A model generated the notes under the pieces. It ran no database searches, had not been told where the DNA came from, and was given only the letters and a program-made list of their open reading frames with translations. The position numbers and the translations under genes were made by a program. A stretch of DNA of 57,982 bases from CAZYVD01 sp964651045 (lineage in GTDB: Bacteria > Zhuqueibacterota > QNDG01 > DSAB01). The stretch lies in the NCBI GenBank assembly GCA_964651045.1, contig CAZYVD010000011.1, positions 1-57,982 on the forward strand, written 5' to 3'. This document shows positions 34,132 to 42,360 of this stretch, in pieces (the first letter of the stretch is position 1; each line of letters opens with the position of its first letter).

Positions 34132-37100
34132 ATGTACAAAAGCAATAACTCTGGTTTGAATAAATTACTCCTTATCAGCATCACCATCACAGCTTTTTTG
34201 ATTTTAGTGAATTACCTTTATGGATATGATGGCTCAGATGATAACTGGATAAGAGGGTATCAAAAAACTATTTCTGGAACTATTTTTGTCTATCACTCAC
34301 CTCAGCACGACCAGACAACCTCTTTGCTCGTGCGTTCCAGGGAGCCTGAGCGGGTTATCTCGTGGCAGACAGCACCCATTCCAGAACGGTTTACCTGCGA
34401 TACTGCAACTTTTGTATGGATGTTTGGCATCGATGTCAACACCGATTCTCATTCTTATGATCTCTATGTAAATGATAGATACATGCTTTCTTTTAAAAAT
34501 CCGGTTGACACAATGAAAAGGGTTTGGAAGATCAGGGGAAAGAGAGGGTCAGAACTTATATTCCGTTCCACTATGGTGGATAAGTATGGAGATCTTATGG
34601 GGTATGCATTTTTGTCTCTACCTGCAGGAGATTATCCAGAGAACAGACCTCTTACGATTCGCATTGAGGGAGAACAGGCAGGCAGTCGTACATGGTACAT
34701 GACTTTTGAGTTTGGATTTGAATCAAGGATCACCATAAATCAAGAGCCGGCAATAGTCATGAAACAGGGAAAAGAGTTTCAGACAGTGTGTGTCGATATA
34801 TACCATTTTGGCAAAGAGACAGATGCAGAGGTTTACTCTCAGGGAATAAAAAAGAGAATCAGACTTGGATTGGGATGCAACACCATACAACTTCCTGTTC
34901 CAGTAGTTAAGGAAAAAACAGATATTCCTGTAGAGATTGTGACAGGAAATAGAGTTTCAGAGAAGAAGATTTTCACAATTGAGCCGGTCAAGAAGATGAC
35001 TCTTTATCTGCTTCACCATTCCCATGTAGACATAGGTTATACCCATACACAGCCGGTAGTAGAGAGAATACACTGGAAGAATTTAGATCAGGCACTTGAG
35101 ATGATAGAGAAGACCAGGGAATATCCTAATGGTTCACGCTTCAAATGGAATGTTGAAGCAGTATGGGCTGTGGAAGGCTACCTGAAGCGTTGTGATCCAA
35201 CAAGAAGAGAGAAGCTTATCGAAGCATTGAGGAATGGATCCATAGGTCTGGATGCGATGTTTTCCAACACCCTGACAGGTCTCTGCCGTCCTGAAGAGTT
35301 GTTTCACCTTTTTGATGCTGGTCGGAGGTTGTCGGAAGAGTATGATATCCCTCTCAAGGCTGCAATGATAATCGATATTCCAGGATACACTTGGGGTCTT
35401 GTGCCTGCAATGGCACGAAACGGAATAAAGTATCTTGCACTCGGTACAAATACAGGCCATCGCATTGGAAATATTTTGTCTGCATGGAGTGACAGGCCGT
35501 TTTACTGGGTTTCTCCTTCTGGTGAGGAGAAGGTTCTTTGCTGGTTTGCAGGAAGAGGTTACTCATGGTTTCATACGGGTCTTGGTGTAGAAAAATTGGT
35601 AAACAAGCTGAATGAAAAAGCGATTCTGGATTATGTTAAAGATCTTCAAAAATCTCACTATCCCTATGATATGGTGATATTTCATTATTGTATAGTTTCT
35701 GATAATGGGCCGCTGGATCCAGCAATATCAGATAAGATAAGAAAATGGAACGAAAAGTATGTTACTCCTAGGATCGTAATCTCTACAACATCAGAGGCAT
35801 TCAGTAAATTTGAAGATAAATTTAAAGATAAAATTCCTTCTTTTTCAGGCGATTTAACAGGCTACTGGGAGGATGGAGCCGCATCCTCTGCATATGAGAC
35901 GAAGATCAATCGCAATTCTGCTGAGCGTCTTGTACAGGCAGAAGTTCTGTGGACAATGGCAGATGCTGAGCACTTTCCCTATAAGAAGTTTGAAGATGGA
36001 TGGCGCAACATACTTCTTTTTAGTGAACATACGTGGGGATCATGGAACAGCATAAGTGATCCAGATGATTCTCTGACAATCGATATATGGAATATAAAAA
36101 AATCATTTGCAGCAAGGGGGCAAATAATATCTTCAGAATTGTTAAATGGGGCAGTACAGCAAAAGAAGAAGGGTAGAGCAGTCGATGTATACAACACAAC
36201 CTCATGGACAAGGACGGATATTGTATTCCTATCTGAAAGTGAGTGCAGGGGTTATTCGGCAGTCAGGGATGAGGAGGGTGATGTTGTGTTATGCCAGAAG
36301 ATGAAATCGGGTGGTATGGTTTTTCTTGCAGAGAATGTTCCACCTCTGGGTGCCAAACGTTTCTATATGGTAAAGTCAAGGGATAAATTTAAGAATAATA
36401 TAATAGTCGAAAAAGAGAGGCTATCTAATGGTATTATATCACTAACCATAGATGGGGAAACAGGCTGCATCAGGGAGTTTTATCACATCAGAATAGATGA
36501 AAATCTTGTTGATCTTACCAGACATCCAGGTCTGAATGCATACTATTATGTTAACGGAAGAGATCCCAAAAAGAAAGAAACAAATGGTAGGGTAACAATT
36601 AGGGTAAATGAAAATGGTCCCCTCATAGGATCTGTTTCGATTCATTCGGATGCACCAGGTTGCAGAAATCTAACAAGAGAAATTTATATAATTGACGGAA
36701 TGGAGCGTGTTGATATTGTAAATACCATAGATAAAGAGAGGATTTATAAACCTGAAGGTGTTCATTTTGCCTTTCCTTTTAACATACAGGCAGGAGTAAT
36801 GAGAATGAATCTGTCTTGGGCAGTCATGCGTCCGGAGTATGATCAGCTTCCTGGAAGCTGTAAAAACTATTTCAGTGTCCAGCGGTGGGTAGATATATCT
36901 AATCAGAGATATGGAGTTGTTCTAGCCTCTCCTGATGCTCCTCTCTTTGAGGTTGGCGATATTTCCACAGATGCTACAATGTTCGGCTGGATAGAGAGAC
37001 TGGGGCTGTCACAGACTCTCTTTTCATATGTAATGAACAACTACTGGGAGACCAATTACTGTGCTGCTCAGGAAGGCAGGGTTTCTTTCAGATATTCAAT

Positions 37101-37452
37101 TAAGCCCCATCTTATGTATAATCAGTCAGATGCTGAACGTTTTGGTATAGAACGATCTCAACCCTTAATAGCTGTTATTGCCAATCCAGATAAAGAGCTA
37201 CAGGGCTCACTTTTCACTCTAAATAACCGAAATGTAATTGTCACATCTCTGCGTCCAAGCAGAGATGGAGAGGGCTTGATTATAAGACTTTTCAATTGTG
37301 GTGGTAAGATGGAGAGAGTCTCAATCGAATGGAAAACATTTAAGCCATCCGATCTATTTATGAGCAGTCCATATGAGGAGAGAGGAGTTCATATTCCGCA
37401 GACGCTTGATATTCCTCCATATGGAATAAGAACAATCAGGGCAGAAAGATGA
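34132..37452 (+). CDS. GH38-type alpha-mannosidase, exported
   Basis: The 1106-residue protein has a signal-anchor or signal peptide (residues ~12-30) and an N-terminal beta-sandwich region of ~285 residues. The GH38 catalytic part starts at LYLLHHSHVDIGYTHTQ (zinc ligands H and D) and includes MIIDIPGYTWGLVP, whose aspartate fits the nucleophile position, and KWNVEAVWAVEGYL. A long C-terminal GH38-type beta domain follows. The substrate would be alpha-linked mannose. The sequence is distant from the eukaryotic lysosomal enzymes. Its stop overlaps the rnhB start by four bases (ATGA). Confidence 0.85.
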   Translation: MYKSNNSGLNKLLLISITITAFLILVNYLYGYDGSDDNWIRGYQKTISGTIFVYHSPQHDQTTSLLVRSREPERVISWQTAPIPERFTCDTATFVWMFGIDVNTDSHSYDLYVNDRYMLSFKNPVDTMKRVWKIRGKRGSELIFRSTMVDKYGDLMGYAFLSLPAGDYPENRPLTIRIEGEQAGSRTWYMTFEFGFESRITINQEPAIVMKQGKEFQTVCVDIYHFGKETDAEVYSQGIKKRIRLGLGCNTIQLPVPVVKEKTDIPVEIVTGNRVSEKKIFTIEPVKKMTLYLLHHSHVDIGYTHTQPVVERIHWKNLDQALEMIEKTREYPNGSRFKWNVEAVWAVEGYLKRCDPTRREKLIEALRNGSIGLDAMFSNTLTGLCRPEELFHLFDAGRRLSEEYDIPLKAAMIIDIPGYTWGLVPAMARNGIKYLALGTNTGHRIGNILSAWSDRPFYWVSPSGEEKVLCWFAGRGYSWFHTGLGVEKLVNKLNEKAILDYVKDLQKSHYPYDMVIFHYCIVSDNGPLDPAISDKIRKWNEKYVTPRIVISTTSEAFSKFEDKFKDKIPSFSGDLTGYWEDGAASSAYETKINRNSAERLVQAEVLWTMADAEHFPYKKFEDGWRNILLFSEHTWGSWNSISDPDDSLTIDIWNIKKSFAARGQIISSELLNGAVQQKKKGRAVDVYNTTSWTRTDIVFLSESECRGYSAVRDEEGDVVLCQKMKSGGMVFLAENVPPLGAKRFYMVKSRDKFKNNIIVEKERLSNGIISLTIDGETGCIREFYHIRIDENLVDLTRHPGLNAYYYVNGRDPKKKETNGRVTIRVNENGPLIGSVSIHSDAPGCRNLTREIYIIDGMERVDIVNTIDKERIYKPEGVHFAFPFNIQAGVMRMNLSWAVMRPEYDQLPGSCKNYFSVQRWVDISNQRYGVVLASPDAPLFEVGDISTDATMFGWIERLGLSQTLFSYVMNNYWETNYCAAQEGRVSFRYSIKPHLMYNQSDAERFGIERSQPLIAVIANPDKELQGSLFTLNNRNVIVTSLRPSRDGEGLIIRLFNCGGKMERVSIEWKTFKPSDLFMSSPYEERGVHIPQTLDIPPYGIRTIRAER

Positions 37453-38093
37453 AAAGTTCGATCGATTCTGCAAAAGAGAGGGAGAGAATTGTTGAGATGC
37501 TTTCGTATGAAAGAGAGCTCTGGAACAGTGGAAACAAATATGTTGCAGGTGTTGATGAGGCAGGAAGAGGACCTCTGGCAGGCCCTGTAGTAGCAGCGGC
37601 AGTGATTTTCCCTGATGATGTTTATATAGAGGGAGTAGATGATTCAAAGAGACTTTCTGCACTTCGCAGAGAACAGCTCTATTCGATAATAATTAAAAGA
37701 GCCCTTTCGGTTGCAACAGGCATTGTTGATGAGAGAGAGATCGACAGAATAAATATCCTTCAAGCGAGCCTCAAGGCGATGCGCATGGCCGTTGGAAGGC
37801 TATCCGTCCGTCCCGATCATCTTTTGATCGATGGCATCTGTTTGCCTGAAAAATTTTATCCCCAGACTCCGATTAAGGGTGGAGACACAAAATGCTTTTC
37901 TATAGCAGCTGCCTCAATAGTTGCAAAAGTAACGAGAGATAGAATAATGATAGAGTATGATAGAGTGTTCCCACAGTATGGTTTTGCAAGACACAAAGGA
38001 TATGGAACAAGAGCTCATGTTGAGGCAATAAGGAGGCATGGACCGTGCAGGATACACAGAAGGAGTTTTAAAATGGATGGATGGAAAAGGTGA
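37449..38093 (+). CDS. rnhB: Ribonuclease HII
   Basis: RNase HII removes ribonucleotides embedded in DNA. The 214 residues contain VAGVDEAGRGPLAGPVVAAAVI with the catalytic D and E, DDSKRLS, LIDGICLP with a catalytic D, and the C-terminal AAASIVAKVTRDRIM. The ATG overlaps the stop of the alpha-mannosidase gene and the 3' end overlaps yraN by 13 bp, so translation is coupled on both sides. An extra ~30 N-terminal residues precede the conserved core. Confidence 0.97.
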   Translation: MKSSIDSAKERERIVEMLSYERELWNSGNKYVAGVDEAGRGPLAGPVVAAAVIFPDDVYIEGVDDSKRLSALRREQLYSIIIKRALSVATGIVDEREIDRINILQASLKAMRMAVGRLSVRPDHLLIDGICLPEKFYPQTPIKGGDTKCFSIAAASIVAKVTRDRIMIEYDRVFPQYGFARHKGYGTRAHVEAIRRHGPCRIHRRSFKMDGWKR

Positions 38094-38506
38094 AAAAAAG
38101 AGGATCATATAAACAGCGCAGAGGAAGAGAGGGAGAGGAGCTCGCCGCACTCTTTTTAATTAAGAGGGGATATTCAATACTCGAAAGAAATTTTAGAATA
38201 GGTAGAGGTGAAATAGATATTATAGCGATCGATGGAGATGTTTTGGTTTTTATAGAAGTAAAAACAAAACAGACCGAAGGATTTGGTGAACCAGAAGAGT
38301 GGGTCGATAGGAAAAAGCAGCTACAGATTTGCAAGACAGCAATGCTCTATCTTCAAAAATATGAAATAGAAGATATGCAGTGTAGATTCGATGTTATAGG
38401 AGTAACAAAAAAGGATGATACTGTTAATATCAAACACATAAAGGATGCATTCTGGATCGATATGAACCAGCTGGAAAAAAGGTTTGAAGACATACATGAC
38501 AGATGA
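38081..38506 (+). CDS. YraN family endonuclease-like protein (UPF0102)
   Basis: The 141-residue protein has the UPF0102 pattern: RGREGEELAALFLIKRGYSILERNFRIGRGEIDIIAIDGDVLVFIEVKTK, which is a PD-(D/E)XK-type core (E, D...ExK), then VDRKKQLQICKTAMLYL and CRFDVIGV. It regularly neighbours rnhB, as here, where the genes overlap. A role in DNA processing is assumed but not established. Confidence 0.95.
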   Translation: MEKVKKRGSYKQRRGREGEELAALFLIKRGYSILERNFRIGRGEIDIIAIDGDVLVFIEVKTKQTEGFGEPEEWVDRKKQLQICKTAMLYLQKYEIEDMQCRFDVIGVTKKDDTVNIKHIKDAFWIDMNQLEKRFEDIHDR

Positions 38507-38852
38507 GATGAAAAACAAAATAGTGTGGCCGAAGTGGACAAAGGTAGCATTCGAAGTCTTGAAATGGGCTTTCGTTCTCTGGCTTCTATGGCCTGTCAGG
38601 AATGCGGTAGAGACAACAGTAGATTTATCTCGTATTGTTCTTGGTGTTTTGCTTTTTATAATCTTCACTGGAAAGATTTTTTATGATACAATAATAATAG
38701 GAATATTACGGAGGCGCAGGGTTTCTGCTGCAGAGGATATTTTGACTCTCATAGGAATAGTTCTTGTGTTGGCAATTATCGTAGGGTTGCTTATTTTTTT
38801 TGCAGGCTATTTATTTTTAAAGGTCATAGAAGTTTCAAGAAGCAGTGGCTGA
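38496..38852 (+). CDS. Small membrane protein of unknown function
   Basis: The 118-residue protein has a charged N-terminus and three or four hydrophobic stretches (VLKWAFVLWLLWPV, IVLGVLLFIIFTGKIFYDTIIIGIL, ILTLIGIVLVLAIIVGLLIFFAGYLFL). No family is recognised. The start could be the ATG at 38496 or 38508; a TTG at 38484 is less likely. It overlaps the end of yraN and ends a coupled rnhB-yraN-membrane protein run. Confidence 0.6.
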   Translation: MTDEMKNKIVWPKWTKVAFEVLKWAFVLWLLWPVRNAVETTVDLSRIVLGVLLFIIFTGKIFYDTIIIGILRRRRVSAAEDILTLIGIVLVLAIIVGLLIFFAGYLFLKVIEVSRSSG

Positions 38853-38952
38853 GTTGTGGTATTACACTCATAATAAGATTTTGTAATTTATTTTTAAATT
38901 GATACATTAAAAAAGGACTTAATAAATAATTTTGTTGTGGAGGCTGGTCGTT

Positions 38953-40302
38953 ATGAAGAATTTTCTTTATTTATTGATCATCACAATTTTGGTATCGAGC
39001 ACCTGCACGCGGATTGAAGAACTCCAGTATGGTGAGGTTCGCCAGATTACTATTTACACATCAGATGTTCATGCTGCATTTCCAGATGCAGTGAGACTAA
39101 AGAGTGGAGAACTACTCGTGGTTTTTCGTGAGGGAAGCAGCAGGATTTCTTGTGACGGCAAGATTCTTATTTCTAGATCTGATGGCAAAGGTAGATCATG
39201 GTCAGAACCAGATACTATCGTATCTACTCCGTGGGACTGCCGCACTCCCTCTATTGTCCAGCTCACAGACGGGCAGATAATAGTAAATTTCTACCAGTTG
39301 CGTTACGGCGACTCCGGGAAAATAGTCGGATCGGCCGGCTGCTTTACGGTTCGTTCATTTGATAATGGAAGAAACTTTACGGCCCCAAGGATGGTTACAG
39401 ATCTTCCTCTGGACTGGTCTGCCACATCGGATCAAATCCTTGAGATAGAGGATGGTTCTCTGATTATGGCATTATATGGTCACAACCAGGGCATGAGATC
39501 GTCTGTATGGGCTGTTATATCAAGGGATAGTGGAGAGAGCTGGAAAGAGCACTATCTCATAGCAAGGGATGAAGATGGTAGAATCGACTTTACAGAGCCT
39601 TCCCTGTCGATTCTTCCTGATGGCAGAATTGTTTGTATGATGAATGGAGGAGATTATCTTTATCAGACATTTTCAGAGGACGGAGGAATTCAATGGTCGA
39701 GACCGCAAGTATCTGGTATTGAGGGTAGCGAGTGTGATCTCGATATTACACAGGATGGAATAGTGGTTTGTGCATACAGGGATTTCTGGCCAAGAGGAGT
39801 GAGTTATAGGCTCAGCTATGATTGGACTGCTACATGGAAGGATGAGAAATATCTATTTACAGCAGCCCATGATTGGGGTTCTCCGGACATTATAATAATG
39901 GATGAAGGAGTGCTGATTGTTCACCATCAAACCTTAAAAAAAGATCATGGTTCTATAATAGGTGGCAGTCTGTTTATCGTAAGAAAACCTGAAGTTGTTG
40001 AAGGTTTTACAGCTTCTGTGGCCAGTGAGGGATGTGTGAACCTGAGATGGAATCCTGTTAAGGATGCAGCATATTATATTATTTATAGAGACACTGTTGA
40101 GGATTTTACTCCTGTTGTCGGTCCTCCTGATCAGGGAAATGTTGTTGCTACTCCTATCTCCTGCCAGTATAGTGATACTGAAGTAGATACAGGGAGAGTA
40201 TACTTTTACAGAGTCAGCGCAGTGATTGGAAGTACTAGACCCGTTTCAGGTACAGGATGCGAAGGAGAACCAACCCGATCGATTCGCGTAGAGATAAAAT
40301 AG
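38953..40302 (+). CDS. Sialidase-like BNR-repeat lipoprotein
   Basis: The 449-residue protein starts with a lipoprotein signal (MKNFLYLLIITILVSSTC, cysteine at the lipobox) and forms a six-bladed sialidase-like propeller: several Asp-box repeats are seen (SRSDGKGRSW, SFDNGRNF, SRDSGESW, SEDGGIQW), plus DAVRLKSGELLVVFREG and DCRTPSIVQLTDGQIIVNF. A fibronectin type III-like domain follows (from ~350, VNLRWNPVKDAAYYIIYRDT). The ATG at 38953 follows TGGAGG; a TTG at 38932 is unlikely. Whether it cuts sialic acid or another sugar is open, since the full arginine triad cannot be proven by eye. It adds to the mannosidases just upstream. Confidence 0.8.
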   Translation: MKNFLYLLIITILVSSTCTRIEELQYGEVRQITIYTSDVHAAFPDAVRLKSGELLVVFREGSSRISCDGKILISRSDGKGRSWSEPDTIVSTPWDCRTPSIVQLTDGQIIVNFYQLRYGDSGKIVGSAGCFTVRSFDNGRNFTAPRMVTDLPLDWSATSDQILEIEDGSLIMALYGHNQGMRSSVWAVISRDSGESWKEHYLIARDEDGRIDFTEPSLSILPDGRIVCMMNGGDYLYQTFSEDGGIQWSRPQVSGIEGSECDLDITQDGIVVCAYRDFWPRGVSYRLSYDWTATWKDEKYLFTAAHDWGSPDIIIMDEGVLIVHHQTLKKDHGSIIGGSLFIVRKPEVVEGFTASVASEGCVNLRWNPVKDAAYYIIYRDTVEDFTPVVGPPDQGNVVATPISCQYSDTEVDTGRVYFYRVSAVIGSTRPVSGTGCEGEPTRSIRVEIK

Positions 40303-40310
40303 GATTTGCA

Positions 40311-40535
40311 ATGAAAGAAAAGCAAGACAGGAATGCAGGCGTAACTTCTTCAAAGATACTATTTTGCGATCCACGATGTGAACATGCATCTTTTCCAAAG
40401 GAGGAGGCGATAGATGGTTCGGGGAGCTGCAGAACATTTTCTGCTCTCTGGTGCGATCTGCTCCAGGAGTATGTAACAAGGAATGCTCCATGTAGAGTTC
40501 GGTTTGGTAGAAGGCGTCCAAAGTCTAAATGGTAA
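40311..40535 (+). CDS. Small cysteine-rich protein, unknown
   Basis: The 74-residue protein has five cysteines (LFCDPRCEHASFP, SGSCRTFSALWCDLLQ, NAPCRVRFGRRRPKSKW) and a strongly basic C-terminus. The spacing suggests a metal-binding or zinc-ribbon-like fold. It is not a family I can name. The ATG has AGGA 7 bases upstream and lies 8 bp past the sialidase-like gene. It is intact, with normal AGA/AGG-leaning codons, so I believe it is a real gene. Confidence 0.6.
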   Translation: MKEKQDRNAGVTSSKILFCDPRCEHASFPKEEAIDGSGSCRTFSALWCDLLQEYVTRNAPCRVRFGRRRPKSKW

Positions 40536-40567
40536 TTTTGAGCAAATAGCTATAAAATTAGGCGTTG

Positions 40568-40668
40568 TTGCAAAGTTGAGGTACAGTAAAAATAATACTT
40601 GACTTTTACTAAAAAAATTCGGATTTCTCACTATCGAATATCCTTAAATAAAGATAGGAGAAATCCGA
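40568..40668 (+). promoter_or_regulatory. Promoter and leader hairpin of glnA
   Basis: TTGCAA (40568-40573), 17 bp and AATAAT (40591-40596) form a likely promoter with a start near 40603. The leader then holds a long hairpin: TCGGATTTCTC (40619-40629) pairs perfectly with GAGAAATCCGA (40658-40668), and after a one-base bulge CTATC (40631-40635) pairs with GATAG (40653-40657). No T-run follows, so it is not a terminator. About 130 nt remain between it and the AAGGAGG of glnA. The 264 bp from 40536 to 40799 hold no gene. Confidence 0.6.
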
Positions 40669-40799
40669 TAAGCGAGATTGAAATCAACCTCACCTTTAGG
40701 TTTAATATACCAGATGAGGATTTAAATGTCAATGGTTTATTGTTTGGTCTCAAGGGTGCAAATTCACAGATCATGTTACATAAAAAGGAGGGGAATTTA

Positions 40800-42122
40800 A
40801 TGGAAGAAAAGCTGCTGCTTGAAAGAATTAAAAAGGAGAAGGTGGATTTTGTCAATCTATTATTTACAGATATAATAGGTGAACCAAAGACAGTAACAAT
40901 TCCTGCTTCTGCAATGAAGAGTGCACTAAAACATGGGATATGGTTTGACGGTTCTTCTATTGAGGGATTTGCCAGAATCTATGAATCGGATATGCTTTTA
41001 AAACTGGATATATCAACATTTTCGATTCTGCCCTGGACAGAGGAGAATGGTAGATTTGCTCAAATAATCTGTGATGTATACCTTCCAGATGAAAAGCCAT
41101 TTATGGGCGATCCAAGGGGGGTACTGAAACGAACAGTTGAGATGGCTCGAAAGATGGGATATGAGTATCAGGTTGGCCCTGAGATCGAATTCTTTCTCTT
41201 TGAAAGAAGTGAACTCCCTGAACTGAAGCCTCATGATACAAAAGGATACTTCGATCTTGCAGTACACAGCAGGGCTGTTGAGATCTGCAGAGAAACAATG
41301 CAGAACATGGAAAACTTTGGGGTTCACTGTGAAACATATCATCATGAGGTAAGTAATGGACAGCATGAGATAGATTTTTCATATGATAAGGCATTAAAAA
41401 TAGCAGATGGCATCGTCTCTTTTAAACATGCAATCAAAACCCACTCTATGAAAAAGGGATTAAAGGTCACTTTTATGCCAAAACCTATTTTTGGTGTCAG
41501 TGGAAGTGGAATGCATACACATCAGAGTCTGGCAGATTCAAAGGGGAGAAATTTATTTTACAATGAAAAAGACCATTATAATCTTTCTGAAATTGCCTAT
41601 CAATTTTTAGCAGGACAGATCAAGCATGCAAGAAGTATTGTTTCACTTGCAGCACCTACTGTAAATTCATATAAGAGATTAGTACCAGGCTATGAAGCAC
41701 CCGTATATATCTGCTGGGGAAGGGTTAACCGCTCTGCACTGATAAGGATTCCAATGGTAACTCAGAGTAAGGCACAGGAGGGGGCTAGACTTGAACTACG
41801 TTGTCCTGATCCATCCTGCAATCCATATCTGGCCTTTGCTGCTATGCTTCGTGCAGGTCTTGATGGTATAGAAAATGAGCTTCAGCCACCACCTCCTGTT
41901 GAGGAGAATGTTTATGGTTTTAGTGATGAGAAACTGAAGGAGATGGATATCAATACTCTTCCAAGCAATATTGGGGAAGCTGTAGATGCACTTGCAAAAG
42001 ATGAGATTTTCAGGGATATGATGGGAGAGGAACTAATTACCCATTTTATAAATGCAAAGAATCAGGAGTGGAGGGAGTTCCTCATGCAGGTTACAGAGTG
42101 GGAAGTAGAGAGATATCTATAG
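40800..42122 (+). CDS. glnA: Glutamine synthetase type I
   Basis: Glutamine synthetase joins ammonia and glutamate with ATP. The 440 residues match the GSI-alpha length. Motifs include FDGSSIEGFARIYESDM, EIEFFLFE, GVHCETYHHEVSNGQHEIDFSYD, VTFMPKPIFGVSGSGMHTHQS (ammonia and ATP site), VNSYKRLVPGYEAPVYICWG and RIPMVTQSKAQEGARLELRCPDPSCNPYLAFAAMLRAGLDGI, here cited in pieces by their short cores FDGSSIEG, HHEVSNGQHEI and NPYLAF. The frame is open upstream to 40599, but the ATG at 40800 follows AAAAAGGAGG and starts where the family starts. It is a single-gene unit with its own promoter and leader hairpin. Confidence 0.97.
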   Translation: MEEKLLLERIKKEKVDFVNLLFTDIIGEPKTVTIPASAMKSALKHGIWFDGSSIEGFARIYESDMLLKLDISTFSILPWTEENGRFAQIICDVYLPDEKPFMGDPRGVLKRTVEMARKMGYEYQVGPEIEFFLFERSELPELKPHDTKGYFDLAVHSRAVEICRETMQNMENFGVHCETYHHEVSNGQHEIDFSYDKALKIADGIVSFKHAIKTHSMKKGLKVTFMPKPIFGVSGSGMHTHQSLADSKGRNLFYNEKDHYNLSEIAYQFLAGQIKHARSIVSLAAPTVNSYKRLVPGYEAPVYICWGRVNRSALIRIPMVTQSKAQEGARLELRCPDPSCNPYLAFAAMLRAGLDGIENELQPPPPVEENVYGFSDEKLKEMDINTLPSNIGEAVDALAKDEIFRDMMGEELITHFINAKNQEWREFLMQVTEWEVERYL

Positions 42123-42123
42123 C

Positions 42124-42162
42124 CGGAAAATTTTTATGATAAATTAGAAAAAAATTTTTTCC
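42124..42162 (+). terminator. Possible AT-rich terminator of glnA
   Basis: GGAAAATTTTT (42124-42134 region) can pair with a downstream AAAAATTTTTTCC ending at 42162 with one mismatch. It is AT-rich and only moderately convincing. Confidence 0.35.
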
Positions 42163-42191
42163 TTGATTTATATTGATAAAAATATTAAAAT
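42163..42191 (+). promoter_or_regulatory. Putative promoter of the cas operon leader
   Basis: TTGATT (42163-42168), a 17-bp spacer and TAAAAT (42186-42191) fit a sigma-70-type promoter with a start near 42198. It is the first promoter-like signal before the cas genes. Confidence 0.55.
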
Positions 42192-42197
42192 ATAAAA

Positions 42198-42340
42198 AAT
42201 AAAGGAAATATTTTTTATGAAAGCTACTTGCCGTGGAGGAGAGGCGGGTAGCAAGAGAGATAAAAGTTTACAGGAAATAGATTATTGGGGTTGTGCCGTA
42301 CTACAGGATGATTATATCATTCTGCAGTACGGCATTTTTA
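42198..42340 (+). ncRNA. Two-hairpin leader RNA ahead of cas6 (small RNA or attenuator)
   Basis: Hairpin 1: GCTACTTGCC (42223-42232) pairs with GGCGGGTAGC (42243-42252), using two G.T wobbles, and shows GTGGAGGAGA in its loop, a Shine-Dalgarno-like sequence. Hairpin 2: TGCCGTACT (42294-42302) pairs with AGTACGGCA (42326-42334), continues with CAG/CTG and ATGA/TCAT, and is followed by TTTTTATTT, as in an intrinsic terminator. A 47-codon frame (42217-42360) with AAGGAAA upstream spans the whole element and ends at the cas6 start. Either a ~140-nt RNA is released, or termination is conditional and sets cas operon transcription. Confidence 0.55.
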
Positions 42341-42360
42341 TTTATGAGGGGATAAGTTGA
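42217..42360 (+). CDS. Possible 47-residue leader ORF before cas6
   Basis: An ATG with AAGGAAA 10 bases upstream opens a frame of 47 codons (MKATCRGGEAGSKRD..., ending IFIYEGIS) that stops with a TGA overlapping the TTG start of cas6. The frame runs through both hairpins of the leader RNA. Its translation could melt them and so control termination, as in a leader-peptide attenuator. It may equally be a chance frame; the protein has no recognised family. Confidence 0.3.
   Translation: MKATCRGGEAGSKRDKSLQEIDYWGCAVLQDDYIILQYGIFIYEGIS
42294..42339 (+). terminator. Terminator hairpin between leader and cas6
   Basis: The 9-bp TGCCGTACT/AGTACGGCA stem with further inner pairing and a T-run is a strong intrinsic terminator. 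It ends only 18 bp before cas6, inside the intergenic space, so cas transcription needs read-through or a promoter that I do not see downstream of it. Confidence 0.8.

Noticed and set aside
40669..40706. GATTGAAA (40676-40683) and GGTTTAAT (40699-40706) in the glnA leader as a pseudo-CRISPR unit
   Set aside because: Only about 15 bases lie between the words, too short for a crRNA-like unit, and the rest of the repeat is not matched.
40599..40799. N-terminal extension of glnA of 67 codons
   Set aside because: The frame is open by chance through the leader hairpin; the ATG at 40800 has a strong AAGGAGG and starts where GSI proteins start.
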